Assembly: GCA_963693315.1 (NCBI GenBank)
Contig: CAVNZG010000994.1
Coordinates: 1 to 64,000 of the forward strand
From: Diogma glabrata
Lineage: Eukaryota; Arthropoda; Insecta; Diptera; Cylindrotomidae
Direction: 5' to 3'
Length of the DNA stretch: 64,000 bases
Shown here: piece after piece, positions 1 through 14,200 of the stretch
How the letters are laid out: the number at the start of each line of letters is the position of its first letter
Position numbering within the stretch: position 1 is the stretch's first letter
The notes under the pieces: generated by a model
The model's database searches: none
What the model was told of the DNA's origin: nothing
The model's input: the letters and a program-made list of their open reading frames with translations, nothing else
Translations under genes and position numbers: made by a program

Positions 1-103
1 AGAAAATTAAAACGGAAATTATTCTCTTATAATTATAGTTATAAATTGTAATACAATTTTTAGAGAGAAAATAGTTTCAAAGTGAAACAATAACACATAT
101 TAA

Positions 104-864
104 ATTTTGGTCAACACTATTGTTTATTTTATTATAGAAAATTTTTCGAAAAGAAAATAGTCTCGAAAATGGATCGGTATAGGGACAGAATTCTGGATCA
201 CACTTTTATCTGTTTTATTTTAGCGGAATTTTGGTAGTGCAATTTGCAGAGAAAATTTTCAAAGTTAATTAGTTTCGAAATTAAATTTTTGGATAGCACT
301 GTTACTTGTTATGTTATAGAGTAATTTGTTTTTGAAAAGTAGATAGTTCCAGAAAGTTAATCGTTACAAAAACGGAATGTTTGCGGAAACAACGCGAGTA
401 AAATAATATCGAGCATTTCGGGCCACAATTTATTTGTTTTATTTTTAATCCATTTTTTAGGAGTGCAGTTTGCAAAGAAACAAAACTCAATGATAATTAG
501 TATCAAAAACTAAATTTTTACTGTTACTTGTTTTATTTTAAAATATTTTTCTTGCCTTTGAAAAGAAAATAGTTTCCAAAAAAAAATTAATGAATCGATC
601 GATCATTATGAAAGCAAAATTTTAACAAAAACAACGAGAGTTAATTAATACTTAGAATTTTGGGACCACGATTTATTTGTTTTATTTTTAAAATAATTTT
701 TATCAGTGAAAAGCAAAAGAAAATTTTTCGTAAGTTGTTCAATATTTAAAATTAAATTTTGAGTAGCACTATTATTAGTTTTGAGATGTATCGTTACCGA
801 TGTAAAATTTTTCACAACACAAATTAGTAAGTATTTAGTATTTTGGACCACACTATTATTTGTT
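104..864 (-). repeat. Degenerate tandem repeat (mirror copy)
   Basis: This is the mirror, in the left arm, of the degenerate tandem array described at 5,860-6,620. Confidence 0.6.
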
Positions 865-1210
865 TTAATTCAAATTAGCTTTTACACTATCTTTGTTGAA
901 TTTTTTTTTTTTATTCTTTATTTGTTTTCAAATTAAAAGAAAAAACGTTATTCGGATTTCGTTTTGATAACAAAAAGAATTTATTCTTATAAATATGACT
1001 TTTTTTATTTATTTGTTGAATTTGTTTTTGAATAAAAAAGAAATTATTTTGATTTCGTTTTAACGGAAAAGAAAAAAAAATGACTGATATATTTGTTTGT
1101 ATGATATTTGATCAGCACTTTTATTTTATTCTAAACTTTAATTTAACACTTATTACGAAATCGATTTTATGAAAGATTTTATTCTGATTGATTGATTGAT
1201 TGATTGATTG

Positions 1211-1271
1211 GACTGTAGGACCAAGCACTAGGCGAGACTCCCGGATTACGGCCGGGCCACTTCCTACAGTC
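1211..1271 (+). other. GC-rich two-level hairpin, left arm
   Basis: A GC-rich island sits in very AT-rich sequence. Ten-base ends GACTGTAGGA (1,211-1,220) and TCCTACAGTC (1,262-1,271) are perfect inverted repeats. Inside is a second short stem, CCCGG/CCGGG. A TGAT microsatellite abuts it. I do not recognise it as a tRNA or a known small RNA. Confidence 0.6.
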
Positions 1272-2305
1272 GTTTTACATATAACAATAGGTAAGGATAG
1301 GTAGGTAATTGTAAGTTAGGAGTGAACGACCCGGTTACAGACACCTGGCAAATCGTATCTAGCTACTACTGTTAGGAGACAATCACAAGGACAATCACTT
1401 ATACATATAATCTGCAATCGCCAATCAGCAATCCCGTATCTAAAATTTCTCGCCTGCAATCTCCAGTCGGAAACCTGTTATTCATGTAATTTATTAGTAT
1501 AATAGGATGATGACTAAATTGTAGTCCTCTGCACTCTCCAATCTGAATTCATGTTATTATATTTATGGTTATTTATGGTTAAAAACATTTGTATTATGTA
1601 CATATATATAAAAAACAAAAAACCCCTTTGAAAATTAAGTGAATTTCATATAAAAAAGTATTGGGATTGAATTGGATAAAAATATTATCTTTCACTTGAT
1701 GTTTTTATTTGAAATGTATTTATTTAAATTTTATAAAACATTATTTTATATAATATAATTAACGCAAGAATGTTTTGAATTTTTCTTGAAACACAAGAAT
1801 TAATTTAACAAAAACAATTAACCCTGCTCGTTGATATCGTTCAAAAATCTTATTGGATTTTATGGATAATGTTTGGATAAATAGAAAGAGATAAATCTAT
1901 CACATAAAATTATGTCAACAAATGAAATTTTAAACTGAATTTGAAATAATAACTAAATTTCGCTAATTAAAGCTCTAAGTAGGTTTAAATTTTACACAAA
2001 ATCGAATAGCACAATAACACCTTTATTTAGTTTTCTAGTAAAAATCAGAGTTAATAAATTTTACATTTAGGGAAGATTACATCTTGGTCACCCACATCTT
2101 TCCATTTTTGAAAGCAATCTTACCTTAGAGTTTAATTATTAAAACCAACACTTTAAAACTATTATATTAGATATAAAACTGATTATTACAATTAATGTTT
2201 TCACTACATTTAGTTATATATTTATCATTTAAGAGATTAATTTAGTTTAAAATTCACACTGTCACTTATAGCAAATGTTGATAAGACGACCATTCACCAT
2301 TGTCA

Positions 2306-3040
<735 letters not shown>

Positions 3041-3119
3041 ATATATTTATTAACAGCAAACATACATATTAAGAAGTTTTCACCTTATGTCCAACATACT
3101 AATTTATGTGGTATTGTTA

Positions 3120-3333
<214 letters not shown>

Positions 3334-3417
3334 AATACCACATAAATTAGTATGTTGGACATAAGGTGAAAACTTCTTAATATGTATGTTTGCTGTTAAT
3401 AAATATATGTAATATAT

Positions 3418-4425
<1,008 letters not shown>

Positions 4426-5460
4426 ATGGTGAATGGTCGTCTTATCAACATTTGTTATAAGTGACAGTGTGAATTTTAAACTAAATTAATCTCTTAAATG
4501 ATAAATATATAAGTATAACTAAATGTAGTGAAAACATTAATTGTAATAATCAGTTTTATATCTAATATAATAGTTTTAAAGTGTTGGTTTTAATAATTAA
4601 ACTCTAAGGTAAGATTGCTTTCAAAAATGGAAAGATGTGGGTGACCAAGATGTAATCTTCCCTAAATGTAAAATTTATTAACTCTGATTTTTACTAGAAA
4701 ACTAAATAAAGGTGTTATTGTGCTATTCGATTTTGTGTAAAATTTAAACCTACTTAGAGCTTTAACTAGCGAAATTTAGTTATTATTTCAAATTCAGTTT
4801 AAAATTTCATTTGTTGACATAATTTTATGTGATAGATTTATCTCTTTCTATTTATCCAAACATTATCCATAAAATCCAATAAGATTTTTGAACGATATCA
4901 ACGAGCAGGGTTAATTGTTTTTGTTAAATTAATTCTTGTGTTTCAAGAAAAATTCAAAACATTCTTGCGTTAATTATATTATATAAAATAATGTTTTATA
5001 AAATTTAAATAAATACATTTCAAATAAAAACATCAAGTGAAAGATAATATTTTTATCCAATTCAATCCCAATACTTTTTTATATGAAATTCACTTAATTT
5101 TCAAAGGGGTTTTTTGTTTTTTATATATATGTACATAATACAAATGTTTTTAACCATAAATAACCATAAATATAATAACATGAATTCAGATTGGAGAGTG
5201 CAGAGGACTACAATTTAGTCATCATCCTATTATACTAATAAATTACATGAATAACAGGTTTCCGACTGGAGATTGCAGGCGAGAAATTTTAGATACGGGA
5301 TTGCTGATTGGCGATTGCAGATTATATGTATAAGTGATTGTCCTTGTGATTGTCTCCTAACAGTAGTAGCTAGATACGATTTGCCAGGTGTCTGTAACCG
5401 GGTCGTTCACTCCTAACTTACAATTACCTACCTATCCTTACCTATTGTTATATGTAAAAC

Positions 5461-5521
5461 GACTGTAGGAAGTGGCCCGGCCGTAATCCGGGAGTCTCGC
5501 CTAGTGCTTGGTCCTACAGTC
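5461..5521 (-). other. GC-rich two-level hairpin, right arm
   Basis: This is the second copy of the hairpin at 1,211-1,271, identical over the 61 bp as far as I can compare by eye. It is followed by four ATCA units instead of six. Confidence 0.6.
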
Positions 5522-5859
5522 CAATCAATCAATCAATCAGAATAAAATCTTTCATAAAATCGATTTCGTAATAAGTGTTAAATTAAAGTTTAGAATAAAA
5601 TAAAAGTGCTGATCAAATATCATACAAACAAATATATCAGTCATTTTTTTTTCTTTTCCGTTAAAACGAAATCAAAATAATTTCTTTTTTATTCAAAAAC
5701 AAATTCAACAAATAAATAAAAAAAGTCATATTTATAAGAATAAATTCTTTTTGTTATCAAAACGAAATCCGAATAACGTTTTTTCTTTTAATTTGAAAAC
5801 AAATAAAGAATAAAAAAAAAAAATTCAACAAAGATAGTGTAAAAGCTAATTTGAATTAA

Positions 5860-6620
5860 AACAAATAATAGTGTGGTCCAAAATACTAAATACTTACTAA
5901 TTTGTGTTGTGAAAAATTTTACATCGGTAACGATACATCTCAAAACTAATAATAGTGCTACTCAAAATTTAATTTTAAATATTGAACAACTTACGAAAAA
6001 TTTTCTTTTGCTTTTCACTGATAAAAATTATTTTAAAAATAAAACAAATAAATCGTGGTCCCAAAATTCTAAGTATTAATTAACTCTCGTTGTTTTTGTT
6101 AAAATTTTGCTTTCATAATGATCGATCGATTCATTAATTTTTTTTTGGAAACTATTTTCTTTTCAAAGGCAAGAAAAATATTTTAAAATAAAACAAGTAA
6201 CAGTAAAAATTTAGTTTTTGATACTAATTTTAATTGAGTTTTGTTTCTTTGCAAACTGCACTCCTAAAAAATGGATTAAAAATAAAACAAATAAATTGTG
6301 GCCCGAAATGCTCGATATTATTTTACTCGCGTTGTTTCCGCAAACATTCCGTTTTTGTAACGATTAACTTTCTGGAACTATCTACTTTTCAAAAACAAAT
6401 TACTCTATAACATAACAAGTAACAGTGCTATCCAAAAATTTAATTTCGAAACTAATTAACTTTGAAAATTTTCTCTGCAAATTGCACTACCAAAATTCCG
6501 CTAAAATAAAACAGATAAAAGTGTGATCCAGAATTCTGTCCCTATACCGATCCATTTTCGAGACTATTTTCTTTTCGAAAAATTTTCTATAATAAAATAA
6601 ACAATAGTGTTGACCAAAAT
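5860..6620 (+). repeat. Degenerate tandem repeat with AATAAAACAAATAA core
   Basis: About eight diverged units, 80-150 bp apart, share an A-rich core followed by AGTG-rich sequence and then CCAAAATT-like sequence (near 5,862, 5,941, 6,033, 6,185, 6,280, 6,405, 6,500 and 6,592). The AATAAA-containing cores recall the tandem units inside the LTR at 49,209-49,764, although the units are not obviously homologous. An LTR-derived or satellite-like origin is inference. Confidence 0.6.
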
Positions 6621-6794
6621 TTAATATGTGTTATTGTTTCACTTTGAAACTATTTTCTCTCTAAAAATTGTATTACAATTTATAACTATAATTATAAGAG
6701 AATAATTTCCGTTTTAATTTTCTGTCTCGTCTCGGTGAAAATATTTTAAATAACTTTCGAAATAAAGTTAACAATCTAAAACTGGAAAAACATA

Positions 6795-6971
6795 ATGTGC
6801 AATTCAAAAGTGGATGCACCTATAGAAACGAAAAACGAGAACAGTGCTATACATCTAGAAAGTCTAGAAAAACTGAATATAATCCACGAAACAGTAACTT
6901 ACCAAAACACATTTTTGTATTATTGCGTCGCTATTGCCGGAGCAATTTTATTTTTTTTTATGCGTATATAA
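6795..6971 (+). CDS. Small membrane-anchored ORF of retrotransposon type
   Basis: The predicted 58-aa protein has a polar, acidic N-terminal part (residues 1-35) followed by one strongly hydrophobic segment (about residues 40-55, rich in Leu, Ile, Ala and Phe). It resembles in plan the 82-aa ORF at 55,695-55,943, which lies between pol and the 3' LTR of an intact element. A T9 run at about 6,951-6,959 lies in the membrane segment; in the neighbouring frame the hydrophobic stretch continues into a basic tail, so a one-base slip may have truncated it. Position 2 is Cys where the other ORF has the Gly of a myristoylation signal. It lies upstream of the decayed gypsy element, so it may be the 3' end of a different, lost element. 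Expression is unknown. Confidence 0.45.
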   Translation: MCNSKVDAPIETKNENSAIHLESLEKLNIIHETVTYQNTFLYYCVAIAGAILFFFMRI

Positions 6972-7489
6972 AATACATAAGTACACAAAAAACAGAATAA
7001 CTGCACAGATTACTCGTGCCGTAACACGAGAGAATCTGAACCAAATCGGTACTTAATAAATTAAAATTAAGGTTATAAACTGTATAACAATTTACTTTTT
7101 CTAACTTAAACGAAAATGAAATCTAATTTTCAACATTAGAACGAATAAAAAATGAATAAATAAAATAAATAAATATTCAAAATAAATTAATTTTGATGTA
7201 CATATATACCGACTCTTCACTTTCTAAAATTTTGTTTTTAATTTTTTTTTTCAAAATATTCGAGTATGAGTATCATATAACAAATTTCAACATATACCAT
7301 ACCTGATTGAATTAATATATTTTTTTTAAAATAATCTATTTGTATCAAATTAATAACTTTATGAAAAAAAAAAAGGGAATTATCAATACTCTACTAAGTA
7401 CTACTAATACGTACATTTAATTCCTTATAACTATGATATAAACGCGTCGTTGTTTCCTGCAATAAATATAACATATATATGGGATATTA
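6972..7489. other. Non-coding AT-rich spacer
   Basis: I see no ORF of note. A short hairpin CTCGTG/CACGAG lies near 7,012-7,030. No 5' LTR or primer-binding site for the downstream gypsy element is recognisable, so its 5' end appears lost or replaced by the inverted repeat. Confidence 0.5.
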
Positions 7490-8589
7490 ATGAGCGATTT
7501 GGATAATCTCCGGAAATGTATTAAAAACATTAACATATTGTATGAACAATTTAATGAGAAAACCCCGGTATGTAAAAATTCAATTCACACGTACGAAAAT
7601 GCTAGTATAGTAAACTTCAACTAATTTCTGATACTCTCGAGAACTTCTCAAAATCTACACGAACTGGACAGAGACATTCTAAATAAAAATTTTAAAGTTT
7701 TATTAGACAAAATTAAAATAACTTTTAGCTACCTTAACTTGAATTACAGTTTTCCAGACAAACTATTCGACAGTGACACACAAATAGTGAGACAAGAAAA
7801 TTTAAATTTGAATAACAGCGTTAAAGAAACCAAAATAACTGTAACAAAAATGGCACTCACAACAGAGCAAGTTGTCAACATGGTCGTGAGAATACTAAAG
7901 GAAGACTACAACGGTGAACCTTTAATCTTAGATTCAATAATCGATAAATTAGAAATTCTTAAGCTATCGGTACCAGACAAACAAAATGAAAAATTGCTTG
8001 TGACACTTATAAGATCCAAACTTATACGGAAAGCAAGAGAGGCTACGGAAAATGCAACTTCGGTTGACCAGATTATAACAGCTCTAAAACAAAAATGCAA
8101 GGGAATGTCCACGATACACATAAAGACACAACTAGAGGGACTTAACCTAAACAAAGGCAAAGAAAATTTTATAAAAATATTAGAGGAATCAGCCGAAACT
8201 TTAAAAAATGCGTTCATAAGCGAAGGTGTGTCATCACAGATAGCGACTAGCTTTTCGTAAACAGAAACAACGTATACACTCGAAATTGGAACACAGAACG
8301 GACACGTTCAAACAATAATTATAACAATTTTAATAGAAATAATAGGAATAATGGAAACTTTTACCAAAGAGGTTTCAATTATACCAATAGACCAAATTTT
8401 AATAATAACACCAATAAAAGCCATAGAAATCACTTTAATAGATACAATAACCAACGATACAATAACCAAAGATACAACAAACAAGAAACTCAAAACAATA
8501 ACAAGGGAAATATCAGAGCAAACGCAGAAGACACTGCAGACGAGGAATTGGGGTTTCAGCTACAAACAATAAAGCTGAAGGAGGACTAA
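7490..8589 (+). pseudogene. Decayed gypsy-type gag (17.6/297-like)
   Basis: The reading starts at the ATG at 7,490 and runs to a TAA at 8,587-8,589, but is broken twice. There is an in-frame TAA at 7,622-7,624, and a frame change near 8,251 in a T run takes the reading from the frame of 7,739-8,260 to the frame used downstream. The middle part is helical capsid-like sequence. The C-terminal part is rich in Asn, Arg and Tyr (about 8,290-8,490) and has no CCHC zinc knuckle, as in the 17.6/297/gypsy group. Its 3' end overlaps the pol frame, which opens at 8,502, in the arrangement expected for -1 frameshifting. I saw no clean slippery heptamer. Confidence 0.8.
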
Positions 8590-11500
8590 CTAAAATTTTC
8601 AAATTAAACGATAACTTAACCAATTTCATCGAATTCTATGTACAAAATAAACTTTTCAAATTCCTTATAGATACTGGAGCAGAAATATCAGTGTTAAAAC
8701 AAAATCGTTCCATTAACCTAAATAATTTAAGTAACAGAAAAATTAAGATTAAGGGAGTTACTCATGGTTATTCTTATACACTTGGATCAATTAACTTAAT
8801 ACTTAGCGACATTAATAATAACGTTTTCAACCAATCCTTCCATTTAGTACGAACTGATTTTCCGATACCATTCGATGGTATAGTCGGAATCGACTTTCTA
8901 AAAGAACACCAAGCAGTTATAAATTTCGGAAACTCAACAATAATTCTCATCACAGAACACGGTAACAAAAGCAAGCTAAACATACAAAACATGTACGAAA
9001 CGGAAAGTTCAGCCAGTATAATACAAATACCAGAAAGATCAGAAACCATACAACACTTACCACATAAGTTTGCGCAAGACATGTTAATAGAAAAACAAGA
9101 AATAGACACAGGAATATTTCTAGGTAATACGATAGTAAACAAAGAGTACCCAATGGTTAAAATATTAAATACAAATAATATACCTGTTAACATAAACCTA
9201 AACAAAATAATACTTAAAAGTGTACCAATTGAAAGCTTTAATATAATAGATAAACTGGAAACAAAAAAAATATTTACTATGACAAACTGTGCGGATAACG
9301 ATAGAAAGCATAAGCTACTAGACCTCATACTCAACAAAAATAATAATCAAGACGAACAAGTTCAAGATGGATTAAAAGATCTAATAAACAAATACTCATA
9401 CGAATTCCTTCTACCTGAAGAAGTAATAACGAAGAATAACTTTTATAGGCAAAAGTTGAGGTTAAAGGACAATGAACCAGTCTATGTAAAGGCACATCGA
9501 CTACCAATGTCGCAAAGGGAAGAAGTAAGTAAACAACTAAGTGAGCTAATACGAAATAAAATAGTAGAACCAAGTACCTCAGAATATTCGTCACCAATCT
9601 TTGTAGTACCAAAAAAAAATCACCCACGGAAAATGATAAGAAATGGAGACTTGTGGTAGACTACAGGGCTCTCAATAAAAAGTTAGTAGGAGACGTTTTT
9701 CCACTCCCAAGAATAGACGAACTCATAGAAGCGGCAGGAAAATCACGATACTTCTCCATAATGGACTTAGCATCAGGTTTTCATCAAATCTAACTGGATG
9801 AAGAGTCTAGAGATTACACATCTTTCACCACTCAACAAGGAAGCTTTAGATTTACCAGAGTTCCGTTTGGGCTAAAGGTTGCTCCTAATTCCTTTGCAAG
9901 AATGATTAATTTAGCATTCTCAGGGTTACCCCCAGAGACAGCATTTATTTACATTGACGACATTATAGTAATAGGCAACTCAATCGAACAACACCTCAAA
10001 AACATAGGGAAAATTCTTCAAACATGCCAAAAATATAATTTAAAGTTAAGCCCAAACAAATGCGAATTCTTCAGAGCAGAAGTTACATTCTTAGGACACA
10101 CATGCACTCAAAAAGGAATTAAAATAGACGATTCTAAACTACAACTTATACAGAATTGGCCTATACCAACGACACCAGAAGAGATAGTAAGGTTCGTTGC
10201 ATTCTGCAATTACTATCGAAAATTTATAGAAAATTTTGCAACAATAACAGCACCACTAAACAATCTAACAAAGAAAAAAGTAAAATTTAGCTGGACCGAC
10301 GAAGCACAAAATGCGTTTGCAACCATAAAAAATAAAATACTTAACTCACCGTTCTTAGAAAAACCAAATCTTAAAAACGAATTCACCCTAACAACTGACG
10401 CATCCAATATCGGATGTGGAGCAGTATTAAGTCAACAATCAAACAACATAGACAGACCAATTTCGTTCTTTTCAAGAAGCTTCACTACAGGTGAAAAAAA
10501 TAAGTCAACCATCGAAAAAGAACTTCTAGCTATATTCTTCGCTATAAAACACTTTCATCCATACCTGTACGGTCAAAAATTTACCATTAGAACAGATCAT
10601 AAACCTCTAGTGTATTTATTTTCACTTAAAGATCCATCGTCTAGATTAACACGAATACGTCTAGAATTAGAGGAATATGATTTCAATATCGAATATATAA
10701 AAGGAAAAGAAAACTGCGTAGCGGACGCGCTATCCAGAATATCAATCGAATCTTTGAAAAATATTCACGATAGAAACGAAATCACAATAAATGCAATGAC
10801 CACTAGATCAAAAACTAATAAAGACGTAGATTCTAATAGCACTAGTGGGAATGAAAACAATAACCTAAATAATTCAACTATAGAAAACCCAACTAAACTA
10901 TTATCCTCAGAAGTCGACTACAAAAATAATAAATTAATAATTAAAATGAAAAAAGCGCATAAAAATAAAAAGTTATATAACGAAAATGTAAAAAACGGGA
11001 ACATAAAAATTCAATTTAGCATCAATGATAAAATTGTGGATTCAATTTTTTCAACACTACGTAAAGTAGCAAATGCGATGACAATTGACTTCAAAATTTT
11101 TAAAAATGACGACATTTTTAAAATAATTAAGCCCGAAATATTTAAAGCAGAAGCTAATAAATACAATATAATAATTAAAATTGAGGATCCAACGAAAACA
11201 GTTAATGATATTAACGAAAGGTTAGAAATATTAAATAGGTACCACAATGACCCAATTACAGGAGGTCACACAGGACAGAATAGGACTAAGAAGAAAATAA
11301 TGAAAAACTACAACTGGCACAATATGTCTAAAGACATCAACAAATTTATACAAAATTGTGAATTATATCAGAAGAACAAGTATAATCCTAGAATCAAAGA
11401 AAATATGGTGATTACAGAAACACCAGAGGAAGCATTCGAAACAATCCAAATAGATTTAGTAGGACCTTTACCAATAACGATTAATAATAATAAGTTTATT

Positions 11501-12241
11501 CTTACAGCGCAATGTGAACTAACTAATTTCGTAATACTGATACCACAGCAGAATAAAGAAAGTATAACCGTCGCAAAAGAAATTTTCGAAAAAATCATTT
11601 GTATTTTCGGAATACCTAAGACACTTAAATCGGACAGGGGTACGGAATTTTTAAATGAAACCCTAGCAGAAATTTCTAAGTTACTAAAAGTAAAGCAAGT
11701 TTTCAGCACCGCTTATCATCCACAAACAATCGGAAAACTTGAAAGAAATCATAAGGAACTAAATGCATACCTTAGACATTACTCCAACGAAAACCATACA
11801 GACTGGGACGAGTGGATACCAATATACGCCTTATGTTATAACACAACACCAAGCGCGTATCACGCATACACACCATTCGAACTAATTTTCGGTAGAACTA
11901 CAAATTTAAATGATGTACAAAAAGCTAAAAAATCATATAATGTAGAACAATACGCAGAGATAATTAGACAAAGGCTATTAGTTACGAAATCCAGAGTAAG
12001 GGAAGTAATAGAAAAAGAAAAACAAAAACGAAAAATGAGCTTTGACAAAAAGAATAATAACCCAATCTCAATTAAAATAGGAGACAAAGTTTATATAGAG
12101 TCAGAAGGTAAACATAAACTAGATAGCATTTACGAAGGACCTTACGAAGTTATACAAATATTAAGCAATAATAACATAGAGATAAAACAAAAAAACAGAA
12201 AGATAGTCGTTCACAAAAATAGAGTTAAACTACTAAATTAA
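8502..12241 (+). pseudogene. Decayed gypsy-type pol (PR-RT-RNase H-IN)
   Basis: Domains in order: aspartic protease with DTGA at about 8,670-8,681; reverse transcriptase with the YIDD box near 9,949-9,963; RNase H with TTDAS near 10,395 and TDHKPL near 10,592; integrase with DDE motifs near 11,452 (IDLVGP), 11,630 (SDRG) and 11,740 (LERN). The gene is broken by a frame change near 9,600-9,640, around an A9 run, and by a TAA at 9,791-9,793 inside RT. In the integrase zinc finger the last Cys pair reads Cys-x-x-Tyr, so one metal ligand is lost. No env ORF follows. The element cannot be autonomous as read here. Confidence 0.9.
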
Positions 12242-12943
12242 AAATATAATATATCAAAAACAAAGAAATTCATGAATTAATATTATAACGCTTTATTATT
12301 AAATAAACTTAAGTAAAATAGCATTTACACAAATAAATATAAAAGAAATTAAATTTTTTTTTTCTCAAACCAAAAATAAAATCATTTCTCGTTAATAAAA
12401 AAATAACTTTTATAAAATTAATTAGCATTAATTAGCACTTAACAGACTACGGTTCTGTTTTTCAATTTTTAAATGTAAACAAATATCTTAACGTAATAGG
12501 ATAAAATCATAACGTATAATTTTTTTTATTATTAATGATTTGATTTCAAATAATTTTTTTTTTAAAGGGGATGGTATACCATAGTAATCCTAAGTAATAA
12601 AATAAAAGTAAATAAATACGTTTAAATAAAAATAATAATCTTAAGTAATAAAGTAAAATTAAATAAATGCGTTAAGTTAACAAGGTTAAAAACTCTAAAT
12701 AGCACACACGTACACACAATCTAATTATGCAAGAGCTAATTTTCAAACTTAATAAAAATAATAATTTTCTCTAAAAACCGCAAACAAGGTTAAATGTAAA
12801 GAATCGAGTACTCGCTGACTTTTAGCTGCCAATGGCCTAGAGCAATGCCGGAACATCGAATACTCAATTCTAAGAGAACAGTTCAAAACAAAAATTAGTA
12901 TTACAGAAAGGTAGTGTCAAGCGAATTGAATATGTTTTCTTTT
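12242..12943. other. 3' non-coding part of the decayed gypsy element
   Basis: AT-rich sequence with no ORF of note. Two similar short stretches (about 12,588-12,630 and 12,640-12,680, TAAGTAATAAAATAAAA-like) look like a local duplication. No envelope gene is present. Confidence 0.6.
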
Positions 12944-12995
12944 AAAAAAAAAAAAGGGGGAAGGTGTAGTGATTGACCATAAGGGTTACACTATA
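12944..12995 (+). other. Polypurine tract and stub of 3' LTR
   Basis: A-run followed by GGGGGAAGG (to 12,964), then TGTAGTGATTGACC. This is the usual junction of a polypurine tract with the TG start of an LTR. Only about 31 bp of LTR remain before the Maverick terminus at 12,996. The rest of the LTR is not seen on the far side of the Maverick. Confidence 0.65.
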
Positions 12996-13470
12996 AGTAG
13001 AGCTCCCGGGAGTTGAGCATGGGGAACCAAAACCTGTTTTTATAATTGCCATGAAAGGCTACGACCTTATATAGTAGACTAGGTTAATATTTGACCTAGT
13101 TTTAGTTTCCTGTATTGGAATTAGAATGTAGGTTATTGGTTTATTGTGGTTTGTTGTTGTTGTGTGTGTCCCAAGCCGGTTTGCTAAAGGCCTTGGAAGG
13201 TCGTCAGGTAAACTAGGTTAGTATTTGACCTAGTTCTGGTTGTCTGTATTGGTAATTTCTCGATTTAAAGTGTAGGTTAGTGGTTAATTGTTGTTTGTTG
13301 TTATTGTGGGTTTATTGTTGTTGCTAAAGGCCTAGGAAGCATGTCAGATAAACTAGGTTAGTTATTTCCCTGTATGTGAGTTCAAATTTAAAATTAAAAC
13401 AATAAAATAATGGTACAAATGACAAATAAAACAATTTGTCACGTGTTTTTATTCATTTTTTCTTTTTTAC
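12996..13470 (+). repeat. Maverick left terminal inverted repeat
   Basis: Matches the reverse complement of 27,480-28,253. It is built of about 2.5 degenerate 140-bp units, each holding a small palindrome of the type CTAGGT...ACCTAG, a GT-rich (TTGTTG) stretch and an AAAGGCC-like block. The inner boundary is gradual, near 13,430-13,475. Confidence 0.9.
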
Positions 13471-13542
13471 ATTTTTTGCTCTAAAACTAAAATTTAATTT
13501 CTTGTTTTATTTTTTGTCTTAAAATTAAAACTTAAATAAAAT

Positions 13543-14037
13543 TTAATTAATGTTTTTATTTTCACCTTCTAAGAGTGTTAAACCGTTTTGAGGGGTTTTT
13601 ATGAGGTAGAAATTTTCCTCCATAACTAATGCTGTATAATCTTCCTCGTTAAATAATTCATTGAATTTATTTGGTGCGAATAATAATACATCTCCGGTTT
13701 CGAAAATCCACTTTTTCCCAAATTTTGTGTCGATTTTTCGAATTGTGCATAATTTGTATGCGTGGTTTTCCTGCAATTCCGCTATCTTCATAAATGGTTT
13801 TGATTTCTCCTTTGCTGCGCTTGAACATTTTGCCAGAAAAATTTGTTTTCTGGTCATTTGATGTTGTTGCTGTTGTTGCTGTTGTTGTTGTTGCTGTTGT
13901 TGTTGTTGTAGTATCTGTTGTTGTTGCTGTGTTTGATGATGTAAGCGCTTTCTTTTGAGAGGTGGAGCCGCTTGACAATCGGAAGTTACTAGGTATTCGT
14001 TTAAAAAGCTGTCTGTTGAACTTTCCATGTTTATCAA
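13543..14037 (-). CDS. Maverick protein with poly-Gln; possible OB-fold DNA-binding protein
   Basis: The protein is 164 aa. Residues 1-30 are acidic to basic, 35-60 are a poly-Gln tract encoded by CAA/CAG repeats (13,861-13,925), and about 70-155 form a globular domain with the pattern KIDTKFGKKW-I-F-E followed by LFAPNKF. The latter pattern recalls small beta-barrel single-strand DNA-binding proteins found near polymerase genes in large DNA transposons, but I assign it only tentatively. A second Met at residue 4 (14,028) may be the start. A TATA-like box lies at 14,077-14,088. It is convergent with nothing and faces the left TIR. Confidence 0.7.
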   Translation of the reverse strand: MINMESSTDSFLNEYLVTSDCQAAPPLKRKRLHHQTQQQQQILQQQQQQQQQQQQQQQHQMTRKQIFLAKCSSAAKEKSKPFMKIAELQENHAYKLCTIRKIDTKFGKKWIFETGDVLLFAPNKFNELFNEEDYTALVMEENFYLIKTPQNGLTLLEGENKNIN

Positions 14038-14076
14038 ATAACTATGTTAGACTACAATTGTTGATTACAATTGCTT

Positions 14077-14088
14077 GATATTTATACC
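14077..14088 (-). promoter_or_regulatory. TATA-like box for the poly-Gln gene
   Basis: The minus strand reads GGTATAAATATC, about 40-50 bp upstream of the ATG at 14,037/14,028. Confidence 0.5.
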
Positions 14089-14200
14089 AATTTACGATGC
14101 TTAAAAGTTAGTGGGGGGAAAAATATATTGTTTCACAAAAACAAATAAAATAACAAAACACAACAAGACAACAAAGAAAAACTCATAATCAATTAACAAT

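Noticed and set aside
1211..1271. tRNA or SINE head in the GC-rich hairpin
   Set aside because: No recognisable A and B boxes or cloverleaf, and the 10-bp outer stem does not fit an acceptor stem.
5873..6079. 68-codon ORF also present in mirror at 645-851
   Set aside because: It lies in a degenerate tandem repeat, has low complexity, and is conserved only because the inverted-repeat arms are copies.
13661..13978. Alternative ORFs overlapping the poly-Gln gene, including a Thr-Ala repeat frame
   Set aside because: They arise from reading the CAA/CAG tract in other frames; the poly-Gln frame continues into a globular domain.
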